DNA of 64,000 nucleotides from Haematococcus lacustris (lineage: Eukaryota; Chlorophyta; Chlorophyceae; Chlamydomonadales; Haematococcaceae): contig JASKMD010000005.1 of the NCBI GenBank assembly GCA_030144725.1, positions 4,111,151 through 4,175,150 on the forward strand, in the 5' to 3' direction. The position numbers and the translations under genes were made by a program. Numbering within the stretch: position 1 is the first letter of the stretch; each line of letters starts with the position of its first letter. Shown here piece by piece: positions 28,601-39,172 of this stretch. The notes under the pieces were generated by a model. That model was not told where the DNA came from and did no database searches. It was given only the letters and a program-made list of their open reading frames with translations.

Positions 28601-31600
28601 TGGCCTTGCCCCCTGCACTCTTTCCCTGGCCCTGACCCTGGCCCAGCCCCTGTGGTCCTGGCTGCCGCCCTGCCCCCCTGTGCCCTTCACCTGGGCCTGC
28701 AGGCTGCTGAGGCGCTTGGCCAGGCTGCGCTTCTCCTCCACCAGCGCCCTCACCAGCTGCCCACTGAGCTGCTGGGCAGTGTTGCTGGGGACCAGCACAC
28801 GCACGGCCTGGGGGCAGGTGTAGGATGGCAGGGGTGGGTGGGAGGTCAAGGGCGAAGGTATGATAGCAAAGTTTCACCTTCATTGTCAGCTGCTGACAGA
28901 ATTGCCTGGCTGCAGCGAGCAATACATGTGGCAGTACAGGCCAACGCTGGCTTGAGCCTGACCCTTACAAGCAAAACAGCATGCCACCATGCTCCACACA
29001 CATACCGCCCCCCAGCCTCTCCCCGTGGCCTGCCTCCCCTCCACCACAGCACTACTCCGGCCCCTGCCCATCACCCCCCGCCCCTCACCCCCTGCCCCTC
29101 ACCCTGTGTTTGCTTGTCACCAGCACCACAGACACTCCACTAATTAGGTTAGCTATGACTGCTATGCTCCACACCCAAGGAAACGTGTCAGGCAGCATTG
29201 GCACTCGCTTACTAGCAGCTTCCTCCTCCCTTCTGCACAACCGTTCCTTGCCCTTTGGCCCCTCACCTGTTTTGCCCCAGCCTTGGCCTGCTCTAGGAGC
29301 CCCTCCTGCTGCTGCAGCTGCTCCCTAGCTGACTGCAGGTGGAATTGGCTCTGACGCAGGTCCACCAGAGCCAGCAGCAGGCAGCCCTCCAGCCACAGCA
29401 GTTGCTGCGAACACTCATCCCAAAGCGCCCCGGACTGCCCACCCACAGACCCCGGTTCAAATCCCGACGGCGCAGCAGAGGACCCCGGTTCAACACCAAG
29501 CGGCGCAGCAGAGGACCCCGGTTCGAACCCCGGCAACCCCAACGACCTAGTCCCAGAGTACTGCGTCACTGTGCCAGACTTCCACCTAGGGGTGTCTTGG
29601 TCAGGTGTTTCCAACTCCTGTCCGCATGCTGCTGCTGCGTCTGCGGCACGCGCTGCTGCCAGGGCGGCCTGGCGGGCAGTGTAGCGCTCCAATGCAGCCA
29701 TGATCTGGTCATGGCTCAGGGAGCAGGCACCCAGCCCCACCTCCTCTGCCACTTCATCCACCCGCAGCTGCTGATGCCCTTGGACTAGGCAGAAACTCAG
29801 TGTTTGCTCTGCGCCTGCCGTGTCATACAGGCTGGGCTGGGGTGCAGTGAGGGCAGGGGAAAGGGAGGGGGAGGGGGAGGTGTCGGCTGAGAGTACGGCA
29901 TGGGATTTCACAAGTGGTAGGTGTGCCTCTCCATCTCCACCTCCTGCTTCTGGCAACGGCTCTTGGTATGTGGGTGGGAGGAGCACCTGGCGGGTGGAAG
30001 CCTGTTGGTGTTGGGAGTGGCCAGCAGGTGGTTCAGGCAGCAGCAGTGGAGCCAAGGACAGTGGCGGGGTGTGTGGGTGGGAGGGGCGGGGGGTGGTCTG
30101 CTGCCCAAGCAGGGGCTGGGGCTGGGCTGGCAGGCCCCCTCCCAGGAGGTGTGTGCTGAAGTAGGTGCAGCGCAGGGTGCGCACTAGGCGGGCGCAGTGA
30201 GTCACAGCCTGCTGCCAGCCCTGGTGCTGGGCGGTGGCGGCGGTGGCGTGGGCCTGGGCGGCAGCGGTGCAGGCGGCCTCCAGCTGCACCTGGTCCAAGG
30301 CAAGTTGAAGGAGGGTGGAAGGGGAGCAGCAGAGGGGGGTCAGGGGGTGAGGAAGGGCTGAAGGGGAACAAGGAGAGGGAGAAGGGAAGAGAGGAGCAGA
30401 GAGGTTTGATAGGAGGGGAGGAGGGGAGGAGGGGAGGAGGGGAGGAGGGGAGGAGGGGAGGAGGGGAGGAGGGGAAGGAGGGGCACCTGCTGCTCCTGTC
30501 CCCGTGCTTCAGCCGCCTGCAGCTCCAGCTGTGCACCCGCCACCTGCTTCTCCAGCTGCTGCACTTGAGCAGCCAGGCTGCGCGCAGTGGCTTGGGCCTC
30601 GTCACAGCGTGTTTGCAGGTCCATCACCTGGAGGCAGTGTCACCAGATACAGTCGAAATACTGTGTTGAGGCTGTATAGCCCGTAGTACCTACATCACAT
30701 GCAAGACTCGTGAATACATTGAAATGCAGATCATACAACAACACAGTCCCGGCTCGTGTTTCCAGGTCGTAGGTGGGGAAGTCCCCTACCCTGTTACAAA
30801 TCGTTCATGAGTGTGTCAAGTGCAGCAACTGGGACGCCCAAGGGTCTCTGATGTATAAGTACTGGGGTGTCCCTGCGCTGGATGCTTTGCAACGAGTGTC
30901 ACCCGGCTGTCAGTGCCAGCATGTCAATGGCGGGAGGTGGCGGCATGCTCGGACCCTTTCCCTGCAAGAGCGTACCACCAGCCCTCCTCACCCCCGTCAC
31001 GCCTACAGACACTGCTCCAGCCCGTCATGCCACCACCTCAAAAGACAGTCAGTGCCCTTCTCTACACATACTTGCTAAGAGAGGAAGACATGGTCAGTAC
31101 TTGGCAGAGCTTGGCACCCGAGGCACCGACATGTTTGCCGGCTGCATGAACTGTTGTCCTAATGGCTGCATGCCGGAACTGCGACTCATAACCATGCTAT
31201 TAAGGACAGAAAGCTAGGGAGGAAAAGGTCGTCACAATAAAACAGTATGGTAAATATAATGTATATAGGGGTACAGTAAAGTACACATGAGTGATCCATT
31301 TCTCACACACTCTTGCACACCCATCCACACCCCCTACCCGACTTACCCTCCCCAACCAGCCAGTACCATGCCACACAACGTTAGCCTACACCGCTGCCCC
31401 TGTCAACCTCCCACCCACCAGCCTGCAAGTCTGGTGCTGTGTGGTGGCTGCCTCTGACGCTGCCGCCACCGCCGCCGCCCTGGTGCTCGCCAGCTCGCTC
31501 TGCAGCTCTGTCAGCGTCCGGCTCAGTCTATGCACCTGGCTGGTCTGTGCCTGCAGCTGCTGCGCCAAGTCCTGCCTGCACCCAAGGTGAGATGTGGGCA

Positions 31601-34600
31601 GACAGCCCAATCAGCCGTACACTGCTGGGAGGGGGAGGGGGAGGGGGAGGGGGAGGGGGAGGGGGAGGGGGAGGGGGAGGGGGAGGGGGAGGGGGAGGGG
31701 GAGGGGGAGGGGGAGGGGGAGGGGGAGGGGGAGGGGGAGGGGGAGGGGGAGGGGGAGGGGGAGGGGGAGGGGGAGGGGGAGGGGGAGGGGGAGGGGGAGG
31801 GGGAGGGGGACTGTGATGCCTGAGGTCTGCCTGGCCCACCTGGCCGCCTCTTTGTCAGCCAGCAGCGCAGCCTGCCCCGCAGCCAGCCTGTCTGCATCAG
31901 CCACTCGGGTCCGCAGCTGCGCAGCCAGCGAGGCAGCATGCATGCATGGCAACCGCAGGTGAGCACCAGTGGGCTAGCTGTTAGGCCTGCTGGGTTACCC
32001 ACCTACCCAACTGGTGGCCCAATGTGCCGTCCCTTTTTCAGCCCCCTCCCCCTGTCTTCCCCCAGCCCCATTCCACCCCCTCCCAACCCAGCTCACTCCC
32101 CCTCACTCCCTTGACTCCACACCTGAGCTGTCAAGCCTACAGGGTGCTCCTTTCCTCAGGCTGATGAACTGGTGACTGGTGGGTGGTGAGTTAGAGCTAC
32201 CTCCCATGAACAAACAATGTGCAAACATCTTCTCGAAACTTCCTTAAACAATGCAAGTGGCTCAGCCTCCAGCCCCTGCACACCCCTGGCATCACATCAC
32301 ACTCCCTGCACAGCCCTCATTACATTCACTACCCTCCAGGTATCCTATCCTCGGTTATCTTTCGTCACTGCAGGCCTCCCCCACCTACCTTGCTGCCCCC
32401 TACCTCCCATGTCACCGCTTCCAGCCCCCTCTCCCTCCCTCACCCTCCACAGCCCTTGGTCCCCAGCCTGTTGCCCCCTGCCCCACCTCGCCTCACCGCC
32501 TGCCTCCATGTCACCAGCCAAGCCCCCCCACCCCGCCTCTGCCTCACCGCCTGCAGCTCAGCATTCAAGCCGTCCAGCCCCTCAGGCCCCAGGCCAGCCA
32601 GTCGGGAGTCCAGTGCCAGCAGCGCCTTGTAGCGTGACTCCAGCTCAGCTGCTGCCAGCGCGTGCTGCTGCCGTACCTGCAGGGGGTGGAGGTCAGGGTC
32701 AAGGGTGAAGTCAGGTGTGAGGTAGGGCAGGTGTGAGTGGGTAGGGCAGGTTTAGGTGTGCAGGTCAGGTGTTGGGCAGGTGTTGGGCATGTCGAGGTCA
32801 GCACAGCGGAAGGTCAGGGTCAGCTCAGGGGGCTCGATTTAAGCGTAGGGCTAGGCAGGGCTGAAGTCAGGTCAGGCAAAAGGCGAAAGGGGTATGCAAA
32901 GGGCCACCAGCTTCCGTATTTCCTCCCCTTCCATTCCCTCCTTGGCCCCTGTGTGACCTTTGTAAGCAGGTGTGACCTTTGTCCTTTATTTTATAATTAT
33001 TCTTTACTGTATAGATACATATATATCCTTGGGTGCTTCCTCCCTGTCCCTGTTGGTTCAGGTGCACCCAGAGTGCTGACCCACCCTCAGCCCCCCTCAC
33101 CTGCTCCTCACAAGCCTTCAACTCCGCCGCCACCAGCCGCGCCTCTGCCACCAGCTGCTGCCCCACCTGCTCCCCCACCTGCCTATACAGCCCCTGCACC
33201 TCGCCCTCCAGCTCCTGCAGCTCTGCCTGCACCTCCCGCTGCACGTGGGCCAGCTCTTGCTCCAGGTCAGCAACCGCCTCAACTGACTGGCCCAGGACCA
33301 GGGCCACGGGGAGGGTGGCGGCATCCAGGACGCAGCAGGCGGCGGAGGTCAGGGACGCAGCCAGCTGTGCAGCTTGTGCTTGCGCAGCCTGGCATGGGTG
33401 GGGGGAGGAAATGGAGGGTTGGAGAGGGAAGGAAGGGAGGAGGGGAGGAGGGGAGGAGGGGAAGAGGGGAAGAGGGGAGGAGGGGAGGAGGGGAGGAGGG
33501 GAGGAGGGGAGGAGGGGAGGAGGGGAGGAGGGGAGGAGGGGAGGAGGGGAGGAGGGGAAGAGGGGAAGAGGGGAGGGGAGCGAAGGAGGGGAGGGGAGGT
33601 TGGGCTGCCTGCCACGCACCCGCTCTTGCGCCTTCACACCAGCCGCCAGCTGCTGCCTGGCTGCCTCCACCTCCTCCCCTGCAGCCTGCAGCGCCGCCCC
33701 CTGCTCCTTCACCCGCTTCTCCAGCACCTGGCATTGCCGGCTGGCCACTGCAGCGGCCCGCTGGTGGCTGGCTGCCTGCTGGCCCAAGCTGTCCACCCTC
33801 TCCTGCAGGACCTGCACTGTGGCAACCGGCAGCAGGTAGGCGCACCAGGTCGTCCAGCTGATGGCAGCACAGCCTACAATGAGTACCCCAGCCCTACCCC
33901 TCCCCATGCTGATGGCAGCACAGCCTACAATGAGTACCCCAGCCCTACCCCTCCCCATGCTGATGGCAGCACAGCCTACAATGAGTACCCCAGCCCTACC
34001 CCTCCCCATGCTGATGGCAGCACAGCCTACAATGAGTACCCCAGCCCTACCCCTCCCCATGCTGATGGCAGCACAGCCTACAATGAGTACCCCAGCCCTA
34101 CCCCTCCCCATGCTGATGGCAGCACAGCCTACAATGAGTACCCCAGCCCTACCCCTCCCCATGCTGATGGCAGCACAGCCTACAATGAGTACCCCAGCCC
34201 TACCCCTCCCCATGCTGATGGCAGCACAGCCTACAATGAGTACCCCAGCCCTACCCCTCCCCATGCTGATGGCAGCACAGCCTACAATGAGTACCCCAGC
34301 CCTACCCCTCCCCATGCTGATGGCAGCACAGCCTACAATGAGTACCCCAGCCCTACCCCTCCCCATGCTGATGGCAGCACAGCCTACAATGAGTACCCCA
34401 GCCCTACCCCTCCCCATGCTGATGGCAGCACAGGGCGGTGTCGGGGAGGGAAAGCAGGAGGAGGGGAGTGGGGTCTCGGTTCTGCACCCCACCCCCTTGA
34501 ACACCCTCTGCGCCGCTCAGCAGAGAATGGGGAGGGGAGGGGAGGGGGTGTGGGGGTGGGCCTGCAGCCCACCTGGAGTTTCTGCTCCACCGCCTTGGTG

Positions 34601-37372
34601 TCCCGCTTGCCCTGACCCAGTCGTGCCAGCAGCTCGCGCTTGTCCCGCCCTGCCGCCTCAACCTCACGCCGGGCAGCCTCCAGGGCGGTGCTCAGCTGCT
34701 GCACCTCCTGCTGCGCCTGCGCTTGCATCAGCAGGAGGCAGGTCAGGCTGGCCCGGCTCCGTCAGGTGTGCCAAGTATGAAGGTGTGAAGTATGAAAGGT
34801 GGGGTGGGCTGGAAAGGGTAGGGGTGGGGTCACCCTCTGGGGCTGCCCAGTCTGCAGCATGAGGGATGAGGGCTGTAGTCTAACACATGGGGGGGTGTTG
34901 ATGGAGGGGCTGGGTCAGTGACAGCCTGGGTGGGGTGGGGGACGCGCTGGCTTGGGGTGGGGTGGGAGGTGCAGGGAGTTGGAATGGGGTGGGGTGGGGT
35001 GGGGTGGGGGGGGGTGGGGGGGGGCGGGGTGGGGGGGGGTGGGGTGGGGTGGGGTGGGGTGGGGTGGGGTGGGGTGGGGTGGGGTGGGGTGGGGTGGGGT
35101 GGGGTGGGGTGGGGTGGGGTGGGGTGGGGTGGGGTGGGGTGGGGTGGGGTGGGGTGGGGTGGGGTGGGGTAGGGTGGGGTGGGGTGGGGTGGGGTGGACT
35201 AGGAATTCACACTGTTGGCTGCACAAGGTACCTTGTGCAGCCAACAGTGTGAGTCCCTAGTACTTGAAGCCCTGAGGGTTAGGCCCTGAGGGCCCTGAGA
35301 GGTGCCTGGCTGGCTTGCTTGGCAGCAGCAGAAGCAGGAGAGGCTCGTGATGTGCATGGTGGCCATGCTGGGATCCTGATGGGATGACAGAGATGAGAAG
35401 ACGCAGCGGGTGTGACAAAATTGATCATGCTAGCACGGATGAAAGCGATCATGGGTTGACTCCGCAGCTGGCCTGCCTGCCCCCAGGCTGTGGTGCCCCT
35501 GCTGCCTGGCCTGACTCACCGCCGCCTGCGCTGCCGCAAGCTGCCTGGCCCCCCGCTCCTGCGCCTCGCGCAGCCCACGCCCGCCCTCCTCCCGCCCCTG
35601 ACGCAGCCCCGCCTCAAAGCCAGCGGCTCTGCCAGCCTCTGACGCTGCTGCTGCTCGCTGACTGGCCAGGTCGGCTACTGACTGCAAAGCACAGTGCAAT
35701 GGGGTGCAAAGGTCAGGTCAGGACAGGGCATCACAGTACAAAAGCTGGCTGTACCATTGCTTGCCATGAACAGCCGTGATACAGCCAATCTGCACATTGC
35801 TGTCAACATGTGCTGAAAGCCGTAGTATGCCATCACAGGGTGTGAAGTTACACCTGGGTCACACCCTGTCCCAAATGACACCTTGGATTTGGGTCACTCC
35901 TGGTATATCTGGTCACATCCTCTCTCAGGGTTATTCTTGCCACACACCTGGGCATCAAGGCGGTAGCTGTCCAGGCGTGGCCCACTGATGCCCAGCATGA
36001 TGCCCAGCACTTGGCGGAGGACCTCCCGCTGCTGGTTGTGGGCGGTCAGGGGCTGAGCTGTGCTGCAGGCCACAGGGCTGGCGGGGGCGAGGGGCTGGCG
36101 GGCCCCTGAGCCACCTGATGCTGCAGGCTGCTGCTGTTGAGGCGGGTAGGGCGGCAGGGAGGCTGACAAGGGGCGGGGGCTGGTGCACTGTGGCTCAGAT
36201 GCCGGCCCTGACCCTAGCCTCGTCCCTAGACCTGCCCCTGAACCTAGTCTTGTCCCAAACCCTGACTCTGGCTCTGCCCCTAGCCCTGTCCCTGGCAGGA
36301 CACCAGCAGGGGCATACGGCACAAAGCCAGCGGCTGTGTCCAGTATCAGGCCCTGGCCCTTAGCCCCAACCCTCCCCAGCTGCTCCCCCTGCCCCTGATC
36401 CAGGTCAGTGTGGTGCCTCCTGGCGGCACCAACGGGGGAGTGCAGGGCTGGGTGGGCCCTGCCAGGCCCTGTACAGCTGCTGGGCGCAGGATACAGCTGT
36501 CCAGCAGCATCTGGGCTGGCAGTGGGGGCAGGGGGCTGGTGAAGGGGGGCTGAGGGAGCCAGGTGCCTGGTGTCAGGCGCAGGAGGAACAAGGGGTGGGT
36601 GGCTGGGTGCGGCGCCAGCTACTGAGTAGCTGCCACCACCCTGGCCACCACGAGCTGCTGAGCAGCTGTCATCACCCTGGCCGTGGGTGTGTGGGTCTGC
36701 ATGTGCTGAAGTTGACTGTGTGTATGCATCATTTGCGTCATTTGCGTTCTTTCCAGTGACTTCCAGACCACCGGGATGAGTATGTGTCAGGTATGCAGTA
36801 TATTGCGTATGGGAGGCGTTGCCATGCTGGGCTGCATGCACGAGCCCAGAAGGCAGGGTAGCCTGGGCATTTGGCAGATCAGGGCTGGCTTTTTTGGATG
36901 CACCCCAGCTCAGCTTGCGTAAGCCTGTGGCTGGCTGTGCGCTTGCCAACCTGGCCCCTGCTGCTGCTCCTGCCGCTACTGGTTTAGCTGCAGTCGATAC
37001 TGCGCAAGTGACTGCAGGCATCTCACAATGGAGGTTCAGTGCTCGTGCAGGGGTGGGTGCTGGGCTGTGCTGCTGCTGCTGTCCTACCGTTGGCACGTGA
37101 CGATGACTCTAGCCCTAGTGCAGCAGCACTTGTAAGGAGTGACTGCCTGCACGTCGCGAAAGTCGCAACCATGTAACATAGAACATGTAATGTAACAGAA
37201 CATGTAATGTAACACAACTGGGGCACTGAATTCACCAGCGGACCTTTCCTGCGTTGCGGCTGCGAGCTCCTCTCTCAAGGACTGCGATGCACGAGCATGG
37301 GTACCAATGAGGCATTGACTTGCCAATAGACTTGCCAATAGTCGCGCACACCTGCAGGTCCAGCCCCAACAT
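25635..37372 (-). CDS. Giant coiled-coil protein, about 1990 aa, with one apparent frameshift
   Basis: Fourteen exons fit in phase: 37372-37352, 37281-37236, 37083-35948, 35681-35520, 34716-34573, 33811-33620, 33388-33101, 32676-32549, 31916-31840, 31575-31419, 30627-30487, 30289-29267, 28807-28691, 27983-25635. Layout: a short coil (SLREELAAATQERS); a 380-aa low-complexity Gly/Pro/Ser arm; a coiled-coil core over eight short exons (SVADLASQRAAAASEAGRAA; VLQERVDSLGQQAASHQRAA; DLEQELAHVQREVQAELQEL); a 340-aa mixed exon; a helical exon AVRVLVPSNTAQQLSGQLVR; and a 782-aa disordered, Gln/Gly-rich tail ending RCRGGG. Exon 32676-32549 lacks one base near 32579, without which the next exons stay in frame. 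The introns hold most of the satellites in this region. Structural, perhaps centriolar or ciliary, by analogy only. Confidence 0.78.
28158..28546. repeat. Foldback repeat, about 90-bp arms
   Basis: Arms 28158-28248 and 28455-28546 are inverted copies with few mismatches (shared CACCTAGTTCTGGTGGCGAT), separated by about 205 bp. It lies in the intron between exons 28807-28691 and 27983-25635 of the giant coiled-coil gene. A MITE-like element is possible, but I could not fix a target duplication. Confidence 0.8.
29446..29540. repeat. 36-bp tandem repeat with tRNA T-arm-like core, inside an exon
   Basis: Three units of GGCGCAGCAGAGGACCCCGG plus TTCAAAT/TTCGAAC variants. On the minus strand they encode three GFEPGSSAAP-like repeats in exon 30289-29267 of the giant coiled-coil gene. 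Confidence 0.8.
30414..30480. repeat. (GGAGGAGG) purine array
   Basis: Tandem GGAGGAGGG units in the intron just after exon 30627-30487 of the giant coiled-coil gene. A near-identical array lies at 33430-33580 of the same gene. Confidence 0.85.
31630..31809. repeat. (GGGGGA)n array
   Basis: About 30 perfect 6-bp units in the intron between exons 31916-31840 and 31575-31419, beginning about 30 bp after the upstream exon. All six frames stay open, giving spurious poly-Gly, Gly-Glu, Gly-Arg and Ser-Pro ORFs. Confidence 0.97.
33430..33580. repeat. (GGGGAGGA)n purine array
   Basis: About 150 bp of GGAGGAGGGGAGGAGGGG type in the intron between exons 33811-33620 and 33388-33101. It has the same repeat type as 30414-30480. 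Confidence 0.9.
33850..34430. repeat. 51-bp minisatellite, 11 units
   Basis: Eleven essentially identical 51-bp units (each with GCTGATGGCAGCACAGCC and TACAATGAGTACCCCAGC) in the intron between exons 34716-34573 and 33811-33620. The period is a multiple of three, so long open frames appear on both strands. Splice phases of the flanking exons show it is intronic. Confidence 0.95.
34985..35195. repeat. (GGGGT)n array
   Basis: About 40 pentamers, with a few GGGGGG and GGGGC variants at the left end, in the intron between exons 35681-35520 and 34716-34573. G-quadruplex-prone on the plus strand. Confidence 0.95.
35208..35251. repeat. 44-bp perfect palindrome
   Basis: The left half CACACTGTTGGCTGCACAAG, extended to GGT|ACC, is mirrored exactly with no spacer. 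Flanks ACTAGGAATT and AGTCCCTAGT extend the pairing imperfectly. It starts 13 bp after the GGGGT array. Confidence 0.95.
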
Positions 37373-37500
37373 GTTTCCTAACCCGACTCGCTAAACCCAC
37401 CACCATCAAGAGCAACAAGAACAACAACAAGTGTCACACATAGTTTTGTAAGTGGCAGAATGTTTGTTTGGTTTCGACTAGCTCTGGGTGCATTAAAACA

Positions 37501-37934
37501 ATGCCGGACGGCTCAGAGAAGCAACCGGCAGTGTGCGACGTGGATGCCCTAAAGAAATGCTTGTTGGCCAACCAGGGCGACGCCACCAAGGTGATGCCAG
37601 CTACCTCCTGGGAAAAGAGTACATGTGCCTTCACTAGCTCAAGAGCTCATATCAAGAGCGATGGGAGCAGCTAGCAGCAGCAGCATAGGGCACCATTGAC
37701 AGTACGGTCCCTGCTGCCTGAAGAAAAGCCATGCCTCTTGACAATCTCTACCGATGGGTGTCGACTTACAGTGCCAAGAGCACGTGGCAGCCTTTCAACA
37801 GGCTTGTGCTTTGCCAATTCGAAAGCCCGCGGTAAGGATACTTGGGTCTCAAGCTGGAGCTCAAGCTGGGGTCCTTAGACATGCACCTAACTAACACTTG
37901 TTTCGCCCCCTGACCTCAGGCTGCTTCGAAGTAA
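37501..37934 (+). CDS. Small CHCH-like cysteine protein, 54 aa
   Basis: Three exons: 37501-37590, 37772-37831 and 37920-37934 (TAA). The product is 54 aa: MPDGSEKQPAVCDVDALKKC, then LLANQGDATK, CQEHVAAFQQAC and a basic end. Four Cys (12, 20, 31, 42) with the C...LKKCL..N.GD..KC....F...C arrangement resemble CHCH (coiled-coil-helix) proteins of the mitochondrial intermembrane space. The spacing here is C-x7-C and C-x10-C, not twin Cx9C, so the subfamily is unclear. All junctions are phase 0 with GT-AG ends. It diverges from the giant coiled-coil gene, with start codons 129 bp apart. The role is unknown; members of this fold assist respiratory-complex assembly. Confidence 0.72.
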
Positions 37935-39009
37935 GCTGCCCTGGCAGCGACTTCTCTTCTACCCAGCCCTGGCAGCAAGGCAGGCCAGTCCAGGTTGCCA
38001 GCCTGCACCCCGCCTGCCCGCCAGCTCCCACTCCTTGGAGCTTGGGCTAGAGTCACTCCGTACTATTGCAAGTAGCTGTAGTGGATGAGCCGCCTGTGAT
38101 GGTCAGGAGGGAAGGGCAGGGCTAAGGGCAGCCATGGCCCTACCAGCGTTGTGACACTGGGCAGTGATGCTCGTCCAAGACCGGGCAGCAGCCTGGCCTG
38201 GGATGCAGCAGCAGCTGCAGAGCCTCCCCGCAGGGGCGCCAACTCCATGGTGCTCTTACAGGCAGCCGGGGCCTGCTGCTGCGCAATGCTGAAGTGGCTC
38301 ACTACATGAAAGACTGTTTCAGTGGCAATGCTGGGCATGTTGTGCAGGTGCTAGCTTGTCAGGAGTTGCTAGCCCCACACTGTGCGACCTCATGCTGTCA
38401 AAAAGTTGAGTGTGCCTTGCCTGGCGTGTCATTGTGGGTGTGACCTGGGTGTAACCAGCTGCTGCAGTCAGCCACAGGGTCATGGTACAGGCCGCCTCAG
38501 CTCAGGAGTTAGCCTGTGGTGTGGAAGGCACCATGGCAGCAGGTGTGCGCGAGCTATGGGCAGCAGGTGTGTGCAAGCTATGGGCAGCAGGTGTGTGCAA
38601 GCTATGGGCAGCAGGTGTGCGTGCAAGAAAGGAGTGCAGGGCCACAAGGCAGTTGTTGCGTTGATTACATATTTAATGTCGCACCATTGTGTCGTGATTG
38701 TCCCACATGCAACGGGCGATCAGTGGCCGTTTAGTGCTGTATGTAGGTGGCAGGCCAACATGCAGGACCCTAGCATAGTCGACACTAGAAACTGGAGGGG
38801 CAGGGGCGCAGGACTGCAGATGCATGAGCGGTTACACAATGTGCACATGCCACGTCCAATGAGGACCAGGATGGCTAGGTTCGGACTGGGCAACCAACAA
38901 AGATTTGATTGTTAGCATTGTGCACTGCAATCCTCACGCCAGCAGTGAGCCTGTCCCAGGCGATAGGCAGCACTTGGTCTGCTGACCTGGCAGTCATGGC
39001 ATCAGTCAT
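37935..39009. other. Region without a firm gene; one unassigned frame and a tandem repeat
   Basis: A 24-bp tandem repeat (GCAGCAGGTGTGTGCAAGCT type, about 38540-38625) lies in a plus-strand frame 38382-38915. That frame's end (VCRWQANMQDPSIVDTRNW, then a basic stretch MRTRMARFG) runs up to the Fanzor tail at 39010 and may be a mobile-element fragment. A minus-strand frame 38338-38063 shows nothing recognisable. Confidence 0.4.
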
Positions 39010-39172
39010 GGCAGCCTCTTTGTCCCTCACTAGGGCCTCCAAATGAGTCGTACCACTAGGAACCATTAGGGATCAATAGCGGGACTCAATGGTGTTGATG
39101 GGCTGTGTGGAGTATGTCCAATGCAAATGGACATGGTACCACCTACCACCTACAGTATTGCCTGACCGCAAG

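Noticed and set aside
31439..32002. Five overlapping frames of Gly, Gly-Glu, Gly-Arg, Ser-Pro and Pro repeats
   Set aside because: All arise from the (GGGGGA)n intronic array. Only the flanking parts (31419-31575 and 31840-31916) are exons.
32867..34615. Frames of 545, 413 and 333 codons across the 51-bp repeat
   Set aside because: The repeat period is a multiple of three. The real exons inside (33101-33388 and 33620-33811) splice in phase and exclude the repeat.
20875..37372. Treating both coiled-coil genes as one transcript
   Set aside because: Each has its own start, stop and closed phase chain, with 2.1 kb of repeats between.
38382..38915. 177-codon plus-strand frame
   Set aside because: Half is a 24-bp tandem repeat, and the rest has no recognised motif and runs into the Fanzor tail.
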